DNA of 64,000 nt, from positions 62,001-126,000 of the forward strand of contig JAPOOG010000064.1 of assembly GCA_026713545.1 (NCBI GenBank). The letters are read 5' to 3'. The position numbers and the translations under genes are program-made. This DNA comes from Bryobacterales bacterium. GTDB taxonomy: Bacteria > Acidobacteriota > Terriglobia > Bryobacterales > UBA6623. Shown piece by piece: positions 36,695 through 44,984 of the stretch (positions are counted from its first letter, which is position 1; each line of letters begins with the position of its first letter). The notes under the pieces are model-generated. The model searched no databases. It was not told the origin of the DNA and saw only the letters and a list, made by a program, of their open reading frames with translations.

Positions 36695-37807
36695 TTGCCG
36701 GCGTACATTCATGAACTTCCGAACTGGCCCCGCTTCACCTGGAATCAAGGGGAAGTGTCACGGTCCCTGGCTGCTGTCCGGCATCAGCAGGGCCGGTTGA
36801 TCGGCAGGATGGAGTCGCTCGGCTTCGATCTCCGGCAACAGGCTGTCCTGCGGACTCTCACCGAAGATGTCGTCAAGACGAGCGAAATCGAAGGCGAGAA
36901 GCTGGACGCCGAGCAGGTCCGTTCGTCGATCGCGCGCCGTCTTGGCCTGGATGCCGCCGGTTTGAGACAGCCGGACCGCGGGGTCGAGGGCATTGTCGAG
37001 ATGATGCTCGACGCGACGCGTCATTACGACCAGACGCTAACGGCGGAAAGGCTTTTTGCGTGGCATGCTTCACTATTCCCGACGGGCCGTAGCAGCATGA
37101 GACGTATCCGGGCCGGCGCATGGCGAGACGACGCAACCGGCCCGATGCAGGTTGTCTCCGGTCCTATTGGGCGCGAGCGGGTTCATTTCGAAGCGCCCGC
37201 GGCCGGCCGGCTCGATCACGAGACATCCGTCTTTTTTGACTGGTTCAATACCCCGGCGGAGACTGACAACGTTCTGAAGGCCGCGCTGGCCCACCTGTGG
37301 TTCGTCACGATGCACCCACTCGATGATGGAAACGGCCGGGGCGCCCGTGCGATCGCCGACATGTTGCTCGCGCGTTCCGAACAGAGCTCGCAGCGCTTCT
37401 ACAGCATGTCCGCTCAGATCCGACACGAGCGTGCGGACTACTACAAGGTCCTGGAGAGGACGCAGAAAGGCACCTTGGACGTCACGTTGTGGATGCAATG
37501 GTTTCTCCGATGTCTTGGCCGAGCCATCGAGGGATCCCAGGAAACGCTTGCGGCCGTCATCAAGAAAGCGCGCTTCTGGGAAACCGTTCGGACCGTGCCG
37601 CTCAACGAGCGTCAGCGGATGATTCTGAACCGCCTGCTCGACGGCTTCGAAGGGAAGCTGACCACCTCAAAATGGGCAAGGATCGCCAAGTGCTCCCAGG
37701 ATACGGCCCTCCGCGACATCAGCGGTCTTTTGACTCACGGCATTCTGGCTCGCGGCGACGCGGGCGGACGCAGCACCAGCTACGAAATCGCGCGCCGTTT
37801 TGCTTGA
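36695..37807 (+). CDS. Fic-family AMP-transferase with DUF4172-type N-terminus and C-terminal winged helix
   Basis: 370 residues from a TTG 12 nt after AGGAGG (36677-36682). Residues 1-60 match the DUF4172 opening ('YIHELPNWPRFTW'). 'TSEIEGEK' at 62-69 is the inhibitory-helix motif (S/T-x-x-x-E-G) of self-inhibited Fic proteins. The active-site loop is 'HPLDDGNGRGAR' (207-218), intact except that the usual Phe is Leu. The last ~60 residues form a winged helix ('TTSKWARIAKCSQDTALRDISGLL'), so the protein may bind DNA, possibly the tandem palindromes upstream. Fic proteins transfer AMP to target-protein hydroxyls; the target here is unknown. No antitoxin gene is adjacent, in line with built-in inhibition. 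Confidence 0.9.
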   Translation: MPAYIHELPNWPRFTWNQGEVSRSLAAVRHQQGRLIGRMESLGFDLRQQAVLRTLTEDVVKTSEIEGEKLDAEQVRSSIARRLGLDAAGLRQPDRGVEGIVEMMLDATRHYDQTLTAERLFAWHASLFPTGRSSMRRIRAGAWRDDATGPMQVVSGPIGRERVHFEAPAAGRLDHETSVFFDWFNTPAETDNVLKAALAHLWFVTMHPLDDGNGRGARAIADMLLARSEQSSQRFYSMSAQIRHERADYYKVLERTQKGTLDVTLWMQWFLRCLGRAIEGSQETLAAVIKKARFWETVRTVPLNERQRMILNRLLDGFEGKLTTSKWARIAKCSQDTALRDISGLLTHGILARGDAGGRSTSYEIARRFA

Positions 37808-37862
37808 GTTCATCGAGTAAATTCCGTGATCCGTGTCTCGTGATTCGTGACCCGCATGCACG

Positions 37863-37891
37863 TCGCCTCGCCACCTGGTGAGACATGCAGG
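37863..37891 (+). repeat. Right-half copy of the dispersed element
   Basis: TCGCCTCGCCACCTGGTGAG to TGCAGG matches the last ~29 bp of the full element. It is preceded by CCGTGTCTCGTGATTCG (37831-37847), a short motif also found at 29294-29310 and, in part, at 43350. Lies between fic and the tRNA gene. Confidence 0.6.
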
Positions 37892-37931
37892 CTGGTGTGC
37901 TTCATCTTCAATGAGGAAGCTGCCGCAAAGC

Positions 37932-38006
37932 TGGAGCGGGAGACGGGGATCGAACCCGCGACATGCAGCTTGGGAAGCTGCCGTTCTACCACTGAACTAC
38001 TCCCGC
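37932..38006 (-). tRNA. tRNA-Gly(CCC)
   Basis: Full cloverleaf read from 38006 to 37932: acceptor GCGGGAG pairing with CTCCCGC, D-arm GTTC-AGTGGT-AGAAC, anticodon stem GCAGC/GCTGC with loop TTCCCAA (anticodon CCC), T-arm GCGGG-TTCGATC-CCCGT, discriminator T and an encoded CCA. 75 nt including CCA. Confidence 0.95.
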
Positions 38007-38169
38007 TCGGGAGGGAATGACGCCCTCTTATGGTAGGGCCGCTGGATTGGGGCGGCAAGGGGCCGCAACCGGAGGCCCGAAAGTAGGCGGGCAGTCTTTC
38101 AGCAAGGAGACATGCCGCAGAGAAAAAGATTCAGTACGAAGATGAAAAAGCGCGGGAGTCCAGTGGAAT

Positions 38170-39282
38170 CTATTGGATCCAACCGCCGCCGACGACGGTG
38201 TCGCCGTCATAGAACACGGCCGCCTGTCCGGGAGCGACGGCCCGCTGCGGTCGTTCGAACTCGACCGTTGCCGAGCTCGACCCGCCGTCGGGACTCACTT
38301 CCGCCCAGGCCGGCTTGAACTGGTGCCGGATCTTCACCTGCACTCTCAGGGGGTCTCGCGGGCCGGCGACCGCGATCCAATTCAGGTCACGAACGGAAAA
38401 ACTGGTTCGCAGCAGCTCTTCATTCGTGCCGACGAACACCTTCTTCGAAGCCGGCTCGATCTTGACCACGTAGAGCGGCCTGCCGGCGGCGACCCTCAGG
38501 CCGCGGCGCTGGCCGACCGTGTAGTGATGAATCCCGTAGTGCTCGCCGAGAGTCTCTCCGTCGGTCGAGACAATCTCGCCGGCGGTTTCCGAAGAGCCGT
38601 TGGCCCCCTTGCTCGCGAGATACAGCTCGACGAAGCGGGCGTAGTCCCCATTGGGGACGAAGCAGATCTCGCGGCTCTCGCCCTTGCCGGCCACCGGGAT
38701 ATCGAGAGACTGAGCGAGCTGACGCACCTGGGTTTTCCGCATTCCTCCCAACGGGAACAGAGAACGCGACAGTTGTTCCTGCGTCAATCCGAACAGGAAG
38801 TAGGACTGATCGCGGGACTCGTCCAGGCCGCACTTCAGCAGATATCGGCCGCTGCGCTCGTCGAAGCCGATCCGGGCGTAATGGCCGGTGGCGACCTGCC
38901 AGGCGCCCACTTGCTCGGCCGTGGTCAGAAAGCGGTCGAACTTCACGAAGTTGTTGCAGAGCGTGCAGGGAATCGGCGTCCGCCCCGCAAGGTAGTCGCT
39001 GACGAAGGGCTCGACCACCTCCTGCTCGAAGCGGTCCTCGAAGTTGAGCACGTAGTAGGGAATACCGAGATGTTGAGCGACCTGCCGCGCGTCGTAGACG
39101 TCGTCGAGCGAGCAGCAGCGGCCGACAGAGCCGCCCGGCGGGATCAACTCGGGCATGCGGCGCTGGTTCCAGAGCTGCATCGTCATGCCGACGACGGGCG
39201 TACCGTCGCGGTGCAGCAGACCGGCGACGGTCGAGCTATCCACGCCGCCGCTCATGGCGACCGCAATGAGATCGTTGCTCAC
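38170..39282 (-). CDS. mnmA: tRNA 2-thiouridylase MnmA
   Basis: 370 residues from the GTG at 39282; the open frame continues upstream to 39498 but that part looks non-coding, and other MnmA proteins start just before the P-loop. MnmA puts sulfur on uridine 34 of Lys, Glu and Gln tRNAs. Seen: the PP-loop '[11 protein letters not shown]' at the N-terminus, the 'PCTLCNN' catalytic cysteine, and the second cysteine in 'SREICFVP'. The C-terminal barrel is complete. A cysteine desulfurase that could supply the sulfur is encoded 2 kb away at 41271-42431, and a tRNA gene lies 163 bp downstream. Confidence 0.96.
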   Translation of the reverse strand: MSNDLIAVAMSGGVDSSTVAGLLHRDGTPVVGMTMQLWNQRRMPELIPPGGSVGRCCSLDDVYDARQVAQHLGIPYYVLNFEDRFEQEVVEPFVSDYLAGRTPIPCTLCNNFVKFDRFLTTAEQVGAWQVATGHYARIGFDERSGRYLLKCGLDESRDQSYFLFGLTQEQLSRSLFPLGGMRKTQVRQLAQSLDIPVAGKGESREICFVPNGDYARFVELYLASKGANGSSETAGEIVSTDGETLGEHYGIHHYTVGQRRGLRVAAGRPLYVVKIEPASKKVFVGTNEELLRTSFSVRDLNWIAVAGPRDPLRVQVKIRHQFKPAWAEVSPDGGSSSATVEFERPQRAVAPGQAAVFYDGDTVVGGGWIQ

Positions 39283-39376
39283 ATGCTCATTCTCGCAGAC
39301 GCCGGCGTTGCGGTCCGCGCGTAGCGCCGGACGATGAAGTAGGCTATCCTTTAGCTGGATATCGGGAGGTGGATTC

Positions 39377-40441
39377 ATGAAGCGATTGACCGTCAGTGCT
39401 CTTTTCGTTCTTCTACTCGCGATGAGCTGGGTGTTGGGCCTCGACCGCTCGACCAGCGCTGCATCGAAAACCAGCGGCCAGGGGAAGATGACCTTCAAGG
39501 TGCTCTACACCTCGAGCCATCTGCCGTCCGAGGCGCAGGTTCCCGACGTGCTGAAAGCCGCCCACGGGGGTTTCGCGGTCGATCGGCGGCCGGGCAAGGG
39601 CGAGACGTACTTCGCGCTTCCGGGCGCGGGCATCATCCAGATCAGCTCGGACCTGAAGAGCACCCGGATGATCAGCACGCCGCCCTCGATGAAAGACACG
39701 AACATGCACAACGCGACCATCTGGTACTCCGACGGCGGCGCCTATCTCACCTTTCCCGGAAACCAGTCGAAGCAAGTCGTGACGACGACCCTGGACGGCA
39801 AGCTCGTCAACACCCTCAAGCCCCCCAAGCCCGGCACCGACCTCGGGCATCCTCATGCCAGCGACTACTTCGCCGGAGCGGGCAACTTCGTCCCGACCGA
39901 CACCGAGTACCTCGACGGCATGATCTACGTCGCGACGGGCTACTCCAAACTGGACTATGTGCTGACCGCCAAGGTCTTGAGCACCAACCCGTTCAAGGCC
40001 GAATGGCACGACCTTTCGTTCGGCGGCAAGGGCACGGGCGTCGGCCAATTCGGCACAGGACACGGCATCACCGTACCCGGGGGGACGCGGCGCGTCGACG
40101 TCGCCGACCGGCTATATTCTGAAATCGACCGTTTCACCCGCACCGGCCAGTACATCTCGACCCTCGACATGCCGTTCGGCTCACTGCCGTGCGACATCGA
40201 CTATCTCGATGACTACGCCATTGTCGGCGCGCTGCGCGGGCCGGATACGAGCAGAGGGGCGCCGATCTACATTCTCGAAAATGACAAGCTCATCTCGACG
40301 ATCATGATCAAGGAAGATCTGGGCCTCGAGAACTTCACCCACATCCACAACGCGGTGCTGCGAAAGCACGGCGGCAAGCACTACGTCATCGCCCAGGCCT
40401 GGAATCCGGGCGACTTCGCCATCCTCGAGCAGGTCAACTGA
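39377..40441 (+). CDS. Secreted beta-propeller-like protein of unknown function
   Basis: 354 residues; GGGAGG lies 7 nt before the ATG. Residues 1-29 are a signal peptide ('[14 protein letters not shown]...SAA'). The mature part is beta-rich with repeated segments ending in aromatic-Gly turns ('[18 protein letters not shown]', '[25 protein letters not shown]', '[15 protein letters not shown]', '[17 protein letters not shown]'), consistent with a six-bladed propeller. '[22 protein letters not shown]' is His/Asp-rich and could bind metal. I do not recognise a named family. Its 3' end overlaps the next, opposite-strand gene by 8 bp. Confidence 0.72.
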   Translation: MKRLTVSALFVLLLAMSWVLGLDRSTSAASKTSGQGKMTFKVLYTSSHLPSEAQVPDVLKAAHGGFAVDRRPGKGETYFALPGAGIIQISSDLKSTRMISTPPSMKDTNMHNATIWYSDGGAYLTFPGNQSKQVVTTTLDGKLVNTLKPPKPGTDLGHPHASDYFAGAGNFVPTDTEYLDGMIYVATGYSKLDYVLTAKVLSTNPFKAEWHDLSFGGKGTGVGQFGTGHGITVPGGTRRVDVADRLYSEIDRFTRTGQYISTLDMPFGSLPCDIDYLDDYAIVGALRGPDTSRGAPIYILENDKLISTIMIKEDLGLENFTHIHNAVLRKHGGKHYVIAQAWNPGDFAILEQVN

Positions 40442-41003
40442 CCCTGCTTCTCACGGTTGCCGGAAGGATCTCGACCACCTCGGCGAGGGTCTTTCCGGCG
40501 GCGTCGGACAGGCGGTTGCAGCGGCCATAGAGGGTTTGGTCGCGCGGGTCCTGGAACGCCTCTTTCAAGAATCGGTTCGCCGGGAGCCGGAAGAACCCTT
40601 GAGGATCGGAGACGTGGGGAATCCGGTACTCCGAGAGCACGGCGCCGAGAGGCTGCCTGCCCCGGATAATCACGGGCAGAGCTTCCTGCGGAAACCGATT
40701 CAGGTTAATCCTGATGGCCCCGGCCTCGACGGGAATCCGGCCGGGGCCCGCCGTGAGCACGACTTGGCGGTGCAGCAGGTCCCCATCGCGGAACACGATG
40801 AGCGGTCGAAGCGCGATCGGCAGATCCCAATAGTCGCTCAACGTAGGCGTCATGTCGCTGTCATGGGCGAGCAGTGAGCGGTAAGGTTCGGGAATCAGCA
40901 CCGGTTCGATGGGCTCGATGCCCTGGATGGCCTTCCGCGCGGACGGGTCTTCCCTGTTGAGGGGATCGAGCACCGCGGCGATATCCTGGAGGAACCGGGC
41001 CAT
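40434..41003 (-). CDS. Chorismate pyruvate-lyase-like protein
   Basis: 189 residues with the UbiC/chorismate-lyase-like fold: 'PYRSLLAHDSDMTPTLSDYW' (the 'LL-H-DMT-TL' block of this family), then 'RQVVLTAGPGRIPVEAGAIRINLNRFP', 'IIRGRQPLGAVLSEYRIPH' and 'SDPQGFFRLP'. True UbiC makes 4-hydroxybenzoate for ubiquinone, but Acidobacteriota generally use menaquinone, and related chorismate-lyase-like proteins have other roles. No quinone genes are nearby. No signal peptide. Fold assignment is fair, activity unknown. Confidence 0.65.
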   Translation of the reverse strand: MARFLQDIAAVLDPLNREDPSARKAIQGIEPIEPVLIPEPYRSLLAHDSDMTPTLSDYWDLPIALRPLIVFRDGDLLHRQVVLTAGPGRIPVEAGAIRINLNRFPQEALPVIIRGRQPLGAVLSEYRIPHVSDPQGFFRLPANRFLKEAFQDPRDQTLYGRCNRLSDAAGKTLAEVVEILPATVRSRVS

Positions 41004-41094
41004 TCTTTCTTGTGGGAGGCGCGCAACGCCGGTAAGGTCTCAGTTCGATCCAGTCCCCGTTCGTGTTGCCTCCCCGACTACGACACGGGTCCAA

Positions 41095-41270
41095 CCTGCA
41101 TTTCTCACCACCCGACGGCCGAAGAACGCGATAGGACCGCCATGACTTCGTTGCGCTTGCTTGCCGTGCTCGACGTACTTTCAAGCACACCTGCGCGCGC
41201 CAAGCGGCTCGCGCCTCGTCCTGACGGCCCTCTCACGCACTTCAGCTCGCCTCGTGATGAGAAATGCAGG
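41095..41270 (+). repeat. Dispersed element, full copy 3
   Basis: 176 bp from CCTGCATTTCTCACCAC to GATGAGAAATGCAGG. Its right flank (CTA, 41271-41273) is the stop codon of the minus-strand cysteine desulfurase gene. Confidence 0.85.
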
Positions 41271-42431
41271 CTAACCGGCATAGGCGGGGGATAGCTTGCG
41301 AAGGTGAGCTACGACAGAGGGGACCGCCTCCAGCAAGGCGTCGACATCCTCGTCCGTCGTCTTCTTGCCGAGTGAGAAGCGGATGCTGGACTTGGCCTGC
41401 TCGGTCGACAGTCCGATGGCCGTGAGGACGTGGGACGGTTTCACGGCGCCGCTGGAACACGCCGCGCCGCTCGATACCGCCACACCTTTGAGGTCGAGCG
41501 CTATGACCATCGCTTCGCCTTCGATGTGATCGAAGCGAATGTTGGTCGTGTTCGGCGTACGCTCCACCTCATCACCGTTGACGACGGCGCTTTCGACGCG
41601 GGCCAGAACACTCTTCTGCAGGCGGTCGCGCAGCGCGGACAAACGCCGGCCTTCCGAATCCAGATCGCGATGGGCCAGGGCCGCGGCTTCGCCGAGTCCG
41701 ACGATTCCCGGCACGTTCTCGGTTCCCGGACGGCGCCCGCGCTCGTGGCTGCCGCCGAACAGGACCGGCTCGAGGACCGTGCCTTTCCGGATGTACAACG
41801 CGCCGACACCCTGCGGGCCGTAGATCTTGTGTCCGCTCAGAGCAAACAAATCAACACCGAGTTGCTGCACGTCGGCCGCGATCTTGCCGGCGCTCTGGAC
41901 ACCGTCGGTGTGGAAGGGAATCCCCGAGTCGCGGGCCAGCCGCGCGATCCCGGCAATGGGTTGAACCGTGCCCAGCTCATTGTTGGCGTGCATGATGGTG
42001 ATCAGCACGGTTTCAGGGCGCAGCGCCTTGCGCACGTCCTCGACGGAAACGACTCCGTTCGAACCGCCGGAGAGCCAGGTGACATCAACGCCCCGGCTTT
42101 CAAGGCGGCGGCAGGTGTTGAGGACGGCCGGATGCTCGATGGTGCTGGTGATGACGTGCTTGGCCGGCTTGCCGGACCCGTACACTGCGCCGAGAATCGC
42201 CAGATTGTCCGCTTCCGTTCCGCCGCTCGTGAAGACGATCTCGGCGGGTTTGACGTTCAGCAGAGCCGCTACCTGCCGCCGGGCGCGCTCGACGCCCGAG
42301 CGGGCCTGCTGCCCGAAAGTATGAATGCTCGACGCGTTGCCATAGCCCTGCTCGAGGTAGGGCAGCATGGCCCGCAGCACCTCGGGGGCCACCGGCGTCG
42401 TCGCGTTGTAGTCGAAGTAGTGGCGTTTCAC
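41271..42431 (-). CDS. Cysteine desulfurase (NifS/IscS family)
   Basis: 386 residues from a GTG, class-V aminotransferase fold. 'YFDYNATTP' opens the protein, 'FTSGGTEADNLA' and 'HANNELGTVQPI' bind PLP, 'FALSGHKIYGPQG' carries the PLP lysine, and 'SSGAACSSGA' carries the catalytic cysteine on a mobile loop. It takes sulfur from cysteine for Fe-S clusters and tRNA thiolation. With mnmA 2 kb away it may feed 2-thiouridine synthesis. Its stop codon touches the end of a dispersed-element copy. Only 29 bp separate its start from the divergent gene at 42461. Confidence 0.94.
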   Translation of the reverse strand: MKRHYFDYNATTPVAPEVLRAMLPYLEQGYGNASSIHTFGQQARSGVERARRQVAALLNVKPAEIVFTSGGTEADNLAILGAVYGSGKPAKHVITSTIEHPAVLNTCRRLESRGVDVTWLSGGSNGVVSVEDVRKALRPETVLITIMHANNELGTVQPIAGIARLARDSGIPFHTDGVQSAGKIAADVQQLGVDLFALSGHKIYGPQGVGALYIRKGTVLEPVLFGGSHERGRRPGTENVPGIVGLGEAAALAHRDLDSEGRRLSALRDRLQKSVLARVESAVVNGDEVERTPNTTNIRFDHIEGEAMVIALDLKGVAVSSGAACSSGAVKPSHVLTAIGLSTEQAKSSIRFSLGKKTTDEDVDALLEAVPSVVAHLRKLSPAYAG

Positions 42432-42460
42432 GGAGTTACGGTGCGACTATTGATTATATC

Positions 42461-43273
42461 GTGGGTTCTGAAATCGTCACTCTGACCACGGACTTCGGAC
42501 ATGAAGACCACTACGTGGGCGTGATGAAGGGTGTGATCGCAGACATCCACCCAGCCGCCCGCATCATCGATCTGACGCACGACGTGGGCCCGTACGGTCT
42601 ACTGAAAACGGCATTCGTGATCGCGCAGGCGCATCCCTTTTTCCCTGCGGAGACCGTTCACGTCGTCGTCGTGGATCCAGGCGTGGGAACGAGCCGGCGG
42701 CCGATCCTCGTCGAAGCCGCCGGTCAGCACTTCGTTGCGCCGGATAACGGCGTACTGTCGCAAGTCTACGAACAGACGGAGCACCTGGTACGGGAAATCG
42801 ATGCAGAACGGTGGGCCTTGAAGCCCACGAGCAACACGTTCCACGGACGGGACCTTTTCGCGCCGGTCGCGGCGTGGCTGGCGAAGGGGACGCCGCCCAC
42901 TGCCTTCGGATCGCTGATCGACGAGTACGTTCAACTCGATCCCACAACTCCCGCCTTGGCGCAGCCGGGCCGTTGGCTCGGGAAGGTCCTGAACATCGAC
43001 CGCTTCGGGAACATCGTCACGAGCTTTCCGGCGGAACTGCTCGGGGAATCCCCCTCGGATTTCCGCCTCTTGGCCGGCGGGATCGAGGTCTCGAAGACCG
43101 CAAAAGCGTATGCCCAAGCCACGCCGGGCTCCGCGTTCGTGATCACGGGAAGCAGCGGCTATCTGGAGGTCTCGATCAACCGGGAATCGGCCGCTGAGAG
43201 GGGCGGCGTGACGATCGGGGATGCCGTGGATCTGGTGTTTCCGAAGGACGGGAGTTCTCACCCGCTACGTTGA
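42461..43273 (+). CDS. SAM hydroxide adenosyltransferase (SAM-dependent halogenase/DUF62 family)
   Basis: 270 residues from a GTG. 'VTLTTDFGHEDHYVGVMKGVI' at the N-terminus, 'FVAPDNGVLS', 'TFHGRDLFAPVAAWLA' with the Asp/Arg/His set of the hydroxide adenosyltransferases, and 'IDRFGNIVTSFP' at the start of the C-terminal barrel. This common bacterial family splits S-adenosylmethionine to adenosine and methionine using water; the fluorinase and chlorinase are rare relatives. The arrangement here fits the ordinary hydrolase. It is divergent from the desulfurase gene. Confidence 0.9.
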   Translation: MGSEIVTLTTDFGHEDHYVGVMKGVIADIHPAARIIDLTHDVGPYGLLKTAFVIAQAHPFFPAETVHVVVVDPGVGTSRRPILVEAAGQHFVAPDNGVLSQVYEQTEHLVREIDAERWALKPTSNTFHGRDLFAPVAAWLAKGTPPTAFGSLIDEYVQLDPTTPALAQPGRWLGKVLNIDRFGNIVTSFPAELLGESPSDFRLLAGGIEVSKTAKAYAQATPGSAFVITGSSGYLEVSINRESAAERGGVTIGDAVDLVFPKDGSSHPLR

Positions 43274-43304
43274 CCGCGGTTCCGGGATCAGCCGGGTGGC
43301 CTGG

Positions 43305-43341
43305 CCTGCATTTCTCACCACCCGACGGTCGAAGCACGCGA
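43305..43341 (+). repeat. Left-half copy of the dispersed element
   Basis: CCTGCATTTCTCACCAC to GAAGCACGCGA matches the first 37 bp of the full copies, then ends and is followed by a CCGTGATTCGTGA motif (43349-43361). Confidence 0.65.
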
Positions 43342-43377
43342 AAAAAGGCCGTGATTCGTGAAACCATGGGCGGGGGC

Positions 43378-43438
43378 CTGACCTGAAACATCCCCCTGAT
43401 CAAGCGGCGTTGACACTGGCCCGGATGTTCCAGGTCAG
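43378..43438 (+). repeat. Second palindromic repeat family, copy 2
   Basis: 61 bp with inverted 16-bp ends matching at 15 positions: CTGACCTGAAACATCC (43378-43393) and GGATGTTCCAGGTCAG (43423-43438). The reverse complement matches 36442-36498. The TCA at 43435-43437 is the stop codon of the minus-strand gene that ends here. Confidence 0.75.
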
Positions 43439-43704
43439 CCGCCGCGGCCCTTGCGGTACTCGTCGCGAAGCTTCTTCGCGTAGCTCTTGAATCCCTGTTT
43501 GGCGTTCTCGATTTCGGGTTGGGCCTGTTGCCAGGCCTTTTTGGCCCGCGGCTTGATGTTCTCCTCCAACACCTGTGAAGCCTTGGCACGGGCTTCCGGA
43601 TTGGCCGCCAGTTCCTGAGCGGCGCGAACTACCAGTCGGCGCAGGAATCTCATCGGGTCGAAGTTCAGTATATCCGATGCCGGCTTTTTCCCTTCGCCGG
43701 CCAA
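43435..43704 (-). CDS. Small helical hypothetical protein
   Basis: 89 residues, strongly charged and predicted all-helical: 'MRFLRRLVVRAAQELAANPE', 'ARAKASQVLEENIKPRAKKA', 'ENAKQGFKSYAKKLRDEYRK'. The Ala/Lys/Glu spacing suggests a coiled coil or apolipophorin-like amphipathic helix. No signal peptide or membrane segment. Its stop codon lies inside the 61-bp palindromic repeat, so the repeat has set or trimmed its C-terminus. I do not recognise the family. Confidence 0.6.
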   Translation of the reverse strand: MAGEGKKPASDILNFDPMRFLRRLVVRAAQELAANPEARAKASQVLEENIKPRAKKAWQQAQPEIENAKQGFKSYAKKLRDEYRKGRGG

Positions 43705-43771
43705 GATTTACTTTCGAGTCAATTTCACGCGGCGATCCGTTGTCCCGCTTTACGGTCCGGGCGGAGCCTTG

Positions 43772-44953
43772 CTAGTCCTCGACGGCCGCCGCCACCGCAT
43801 TGGAGACGCGCCGCAGCAAGCGGCCGTTCTCGACCATGCGGTTCGTCAGGATCACACAGAGCAGGTCCCGCTCCGGGTCGGCCCACGCAACGGTGCCGGT
43901 CGCGCCGGTGTGCCCGAAGGTCTTCGCTGACACCAGTTCGCCGAAGAAGTTCCAGACGGGCGAATCCCGAAGCGCCCATCCGAGCCCCCAGGGGGCTTCC
44001 AACGAACCGTTCTGGTCGCTCGTCATGGCATCGACAGCGGCGCGGCTGAAAACGCGCTTCCCGCCGTACTCGCCGCCGTTCAGCATGGTCTGGAGCAGGA
44101 CCGCCAAGTCGAGCGCGCTGCTGTGCATGCCGCCCCAAGGGTGGCCCATATCCCGCCAATAAGGGCTGTTAGGGCCGAAACGCTCCAGATCGACCTGATT
44201 CGAGTTGGGCGACGTCTCGACCCACACGGTTTCCTCGAGCTTCCAGTCCCCCATTCCCAGAGCGCTGTGACGCATGCCGAGCGGCCCGAACATCTCTTCC
44301 TTTTCGAAGTCCCTGAGCCGCTTGCCTGAGACGCGTTCGACGATCTCCGCCGCCAGCAGGATGCCCTTGCTCTGGTACCGGAAGCTCGAACCGGGAGAGT
44401 AGAGCAGCGGCGTCTTCGCCGCGCCCTGCACGAAGCCGCTCAGCGGGGAATGCGCCCGCCGCAGCTCGCGATTCTGCGGCAGCATATCGGGCAACCCGGA
44501 AATGTGCGAGAGCAGGTTGCGCACCGTGACCTTGGCGCGTTCTCCGCCCTGAAATTCAGGGATGTAGTGGGAAACAAGGTCGTCGAGCGACACCAACCCG
44601 CGGTCCACCAGGATCATCAATGCGCAGCCCGTCACCGGCTTCGTGATCGACGCCAACAGGAAGATCGAGTCCGGCTTCGCAGGGGGGGCCTCCGCATCAT
44701 GGCTCAGCTTCCCGAAGCCGCGAGCGAGCACGATCCGATTCCGCCGGGCCACGACGATCGATGCGGCCGTGACGGGACCTGAATCAAGCTGCTCCGCCAG
44801 GATCGACGCGGCCGCCTCGAGTTGTCGCTCCGACATGCCCACCGAAGACGGCGGTCCTTCCTGGAGTTGCGCGCGCAGGGGAATCGTCATGATGCAGAAA
44901 ACCGAAGCCAGGACCAAACAGAACGCGAGTCCGCGTAGAGAGGCAGTCAGCAT
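43772..44953 (-). CDS. Secreted serine hydrolase, beta-lactamase/PBP class C type
   Basis: 393 residues with a signal peptide (1-29, ending 'PLRAQ'). The class-C beta-lactamase-like fold shows 'LLASITKPVTG' (S-I-T-K, catalytic Ser-Lys), 'FRYQSKGILLAAEIVE' where Y-x-S replaces the usual Y-x-N, and 'GHTGATG' as the third motif. 'LLSHISGLPDMLP' is typical of the esterase/peptidase group rather than true beta-lactamases. It may be a D-aminopeptidase, carboxypeptidase or esterase. Followed upstream on the same strand by the VWA gene. Confidence 0.88.
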   Translation of the reverse strand: MLTASLRGLAFCLVLASVFCIMTIPLRAQLQEGPPSSVGMSERQLEAAASILAEQLDSGPVTAASIVVARRNRIVLARGFGKLSHDAEAPPAKPDSIFLLASITKPVTGCALMILVDRGLVSLDDLVSHYIPEFQGGERAKVTVRNLLSHISGLPDMLPQNRELRRAHSPLSGFVQGAAKTPLLYSPGSSFRYQSKGILLAAEIVERVSGKRLRDFEKEEMFGPLGMRHSALGMGDWKLEETVWVETSPNSNQVDLERFGPNSPYWRDMGHPWGGMHSSALDLAVLLQTMLNGGEYGGKRVFSRAAVDAMTSDQNGSLEAPWGLGWALRDSPVWNFFGELVSAKTFGHTGATGTVAWADPERDLLCVILTNRMVENGRLLRRVSNAVAAAVED

Positions 44954-44984
44954 GCGCCCACTTTAGCTCATCGCGCTCCGCGGT

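Noticed and set aside
39283-39498. N-terminal extension of MnmA
   Set aside because: Composition is non-coding in character and MnmA proteins begin just before the PP-loop.
42461-43273. Fluorinase or chlorinase
   Set aside because: The sequence fits the widespread SAM hydroxide adenosyltransferase group and no halometabolite genes are nearby.
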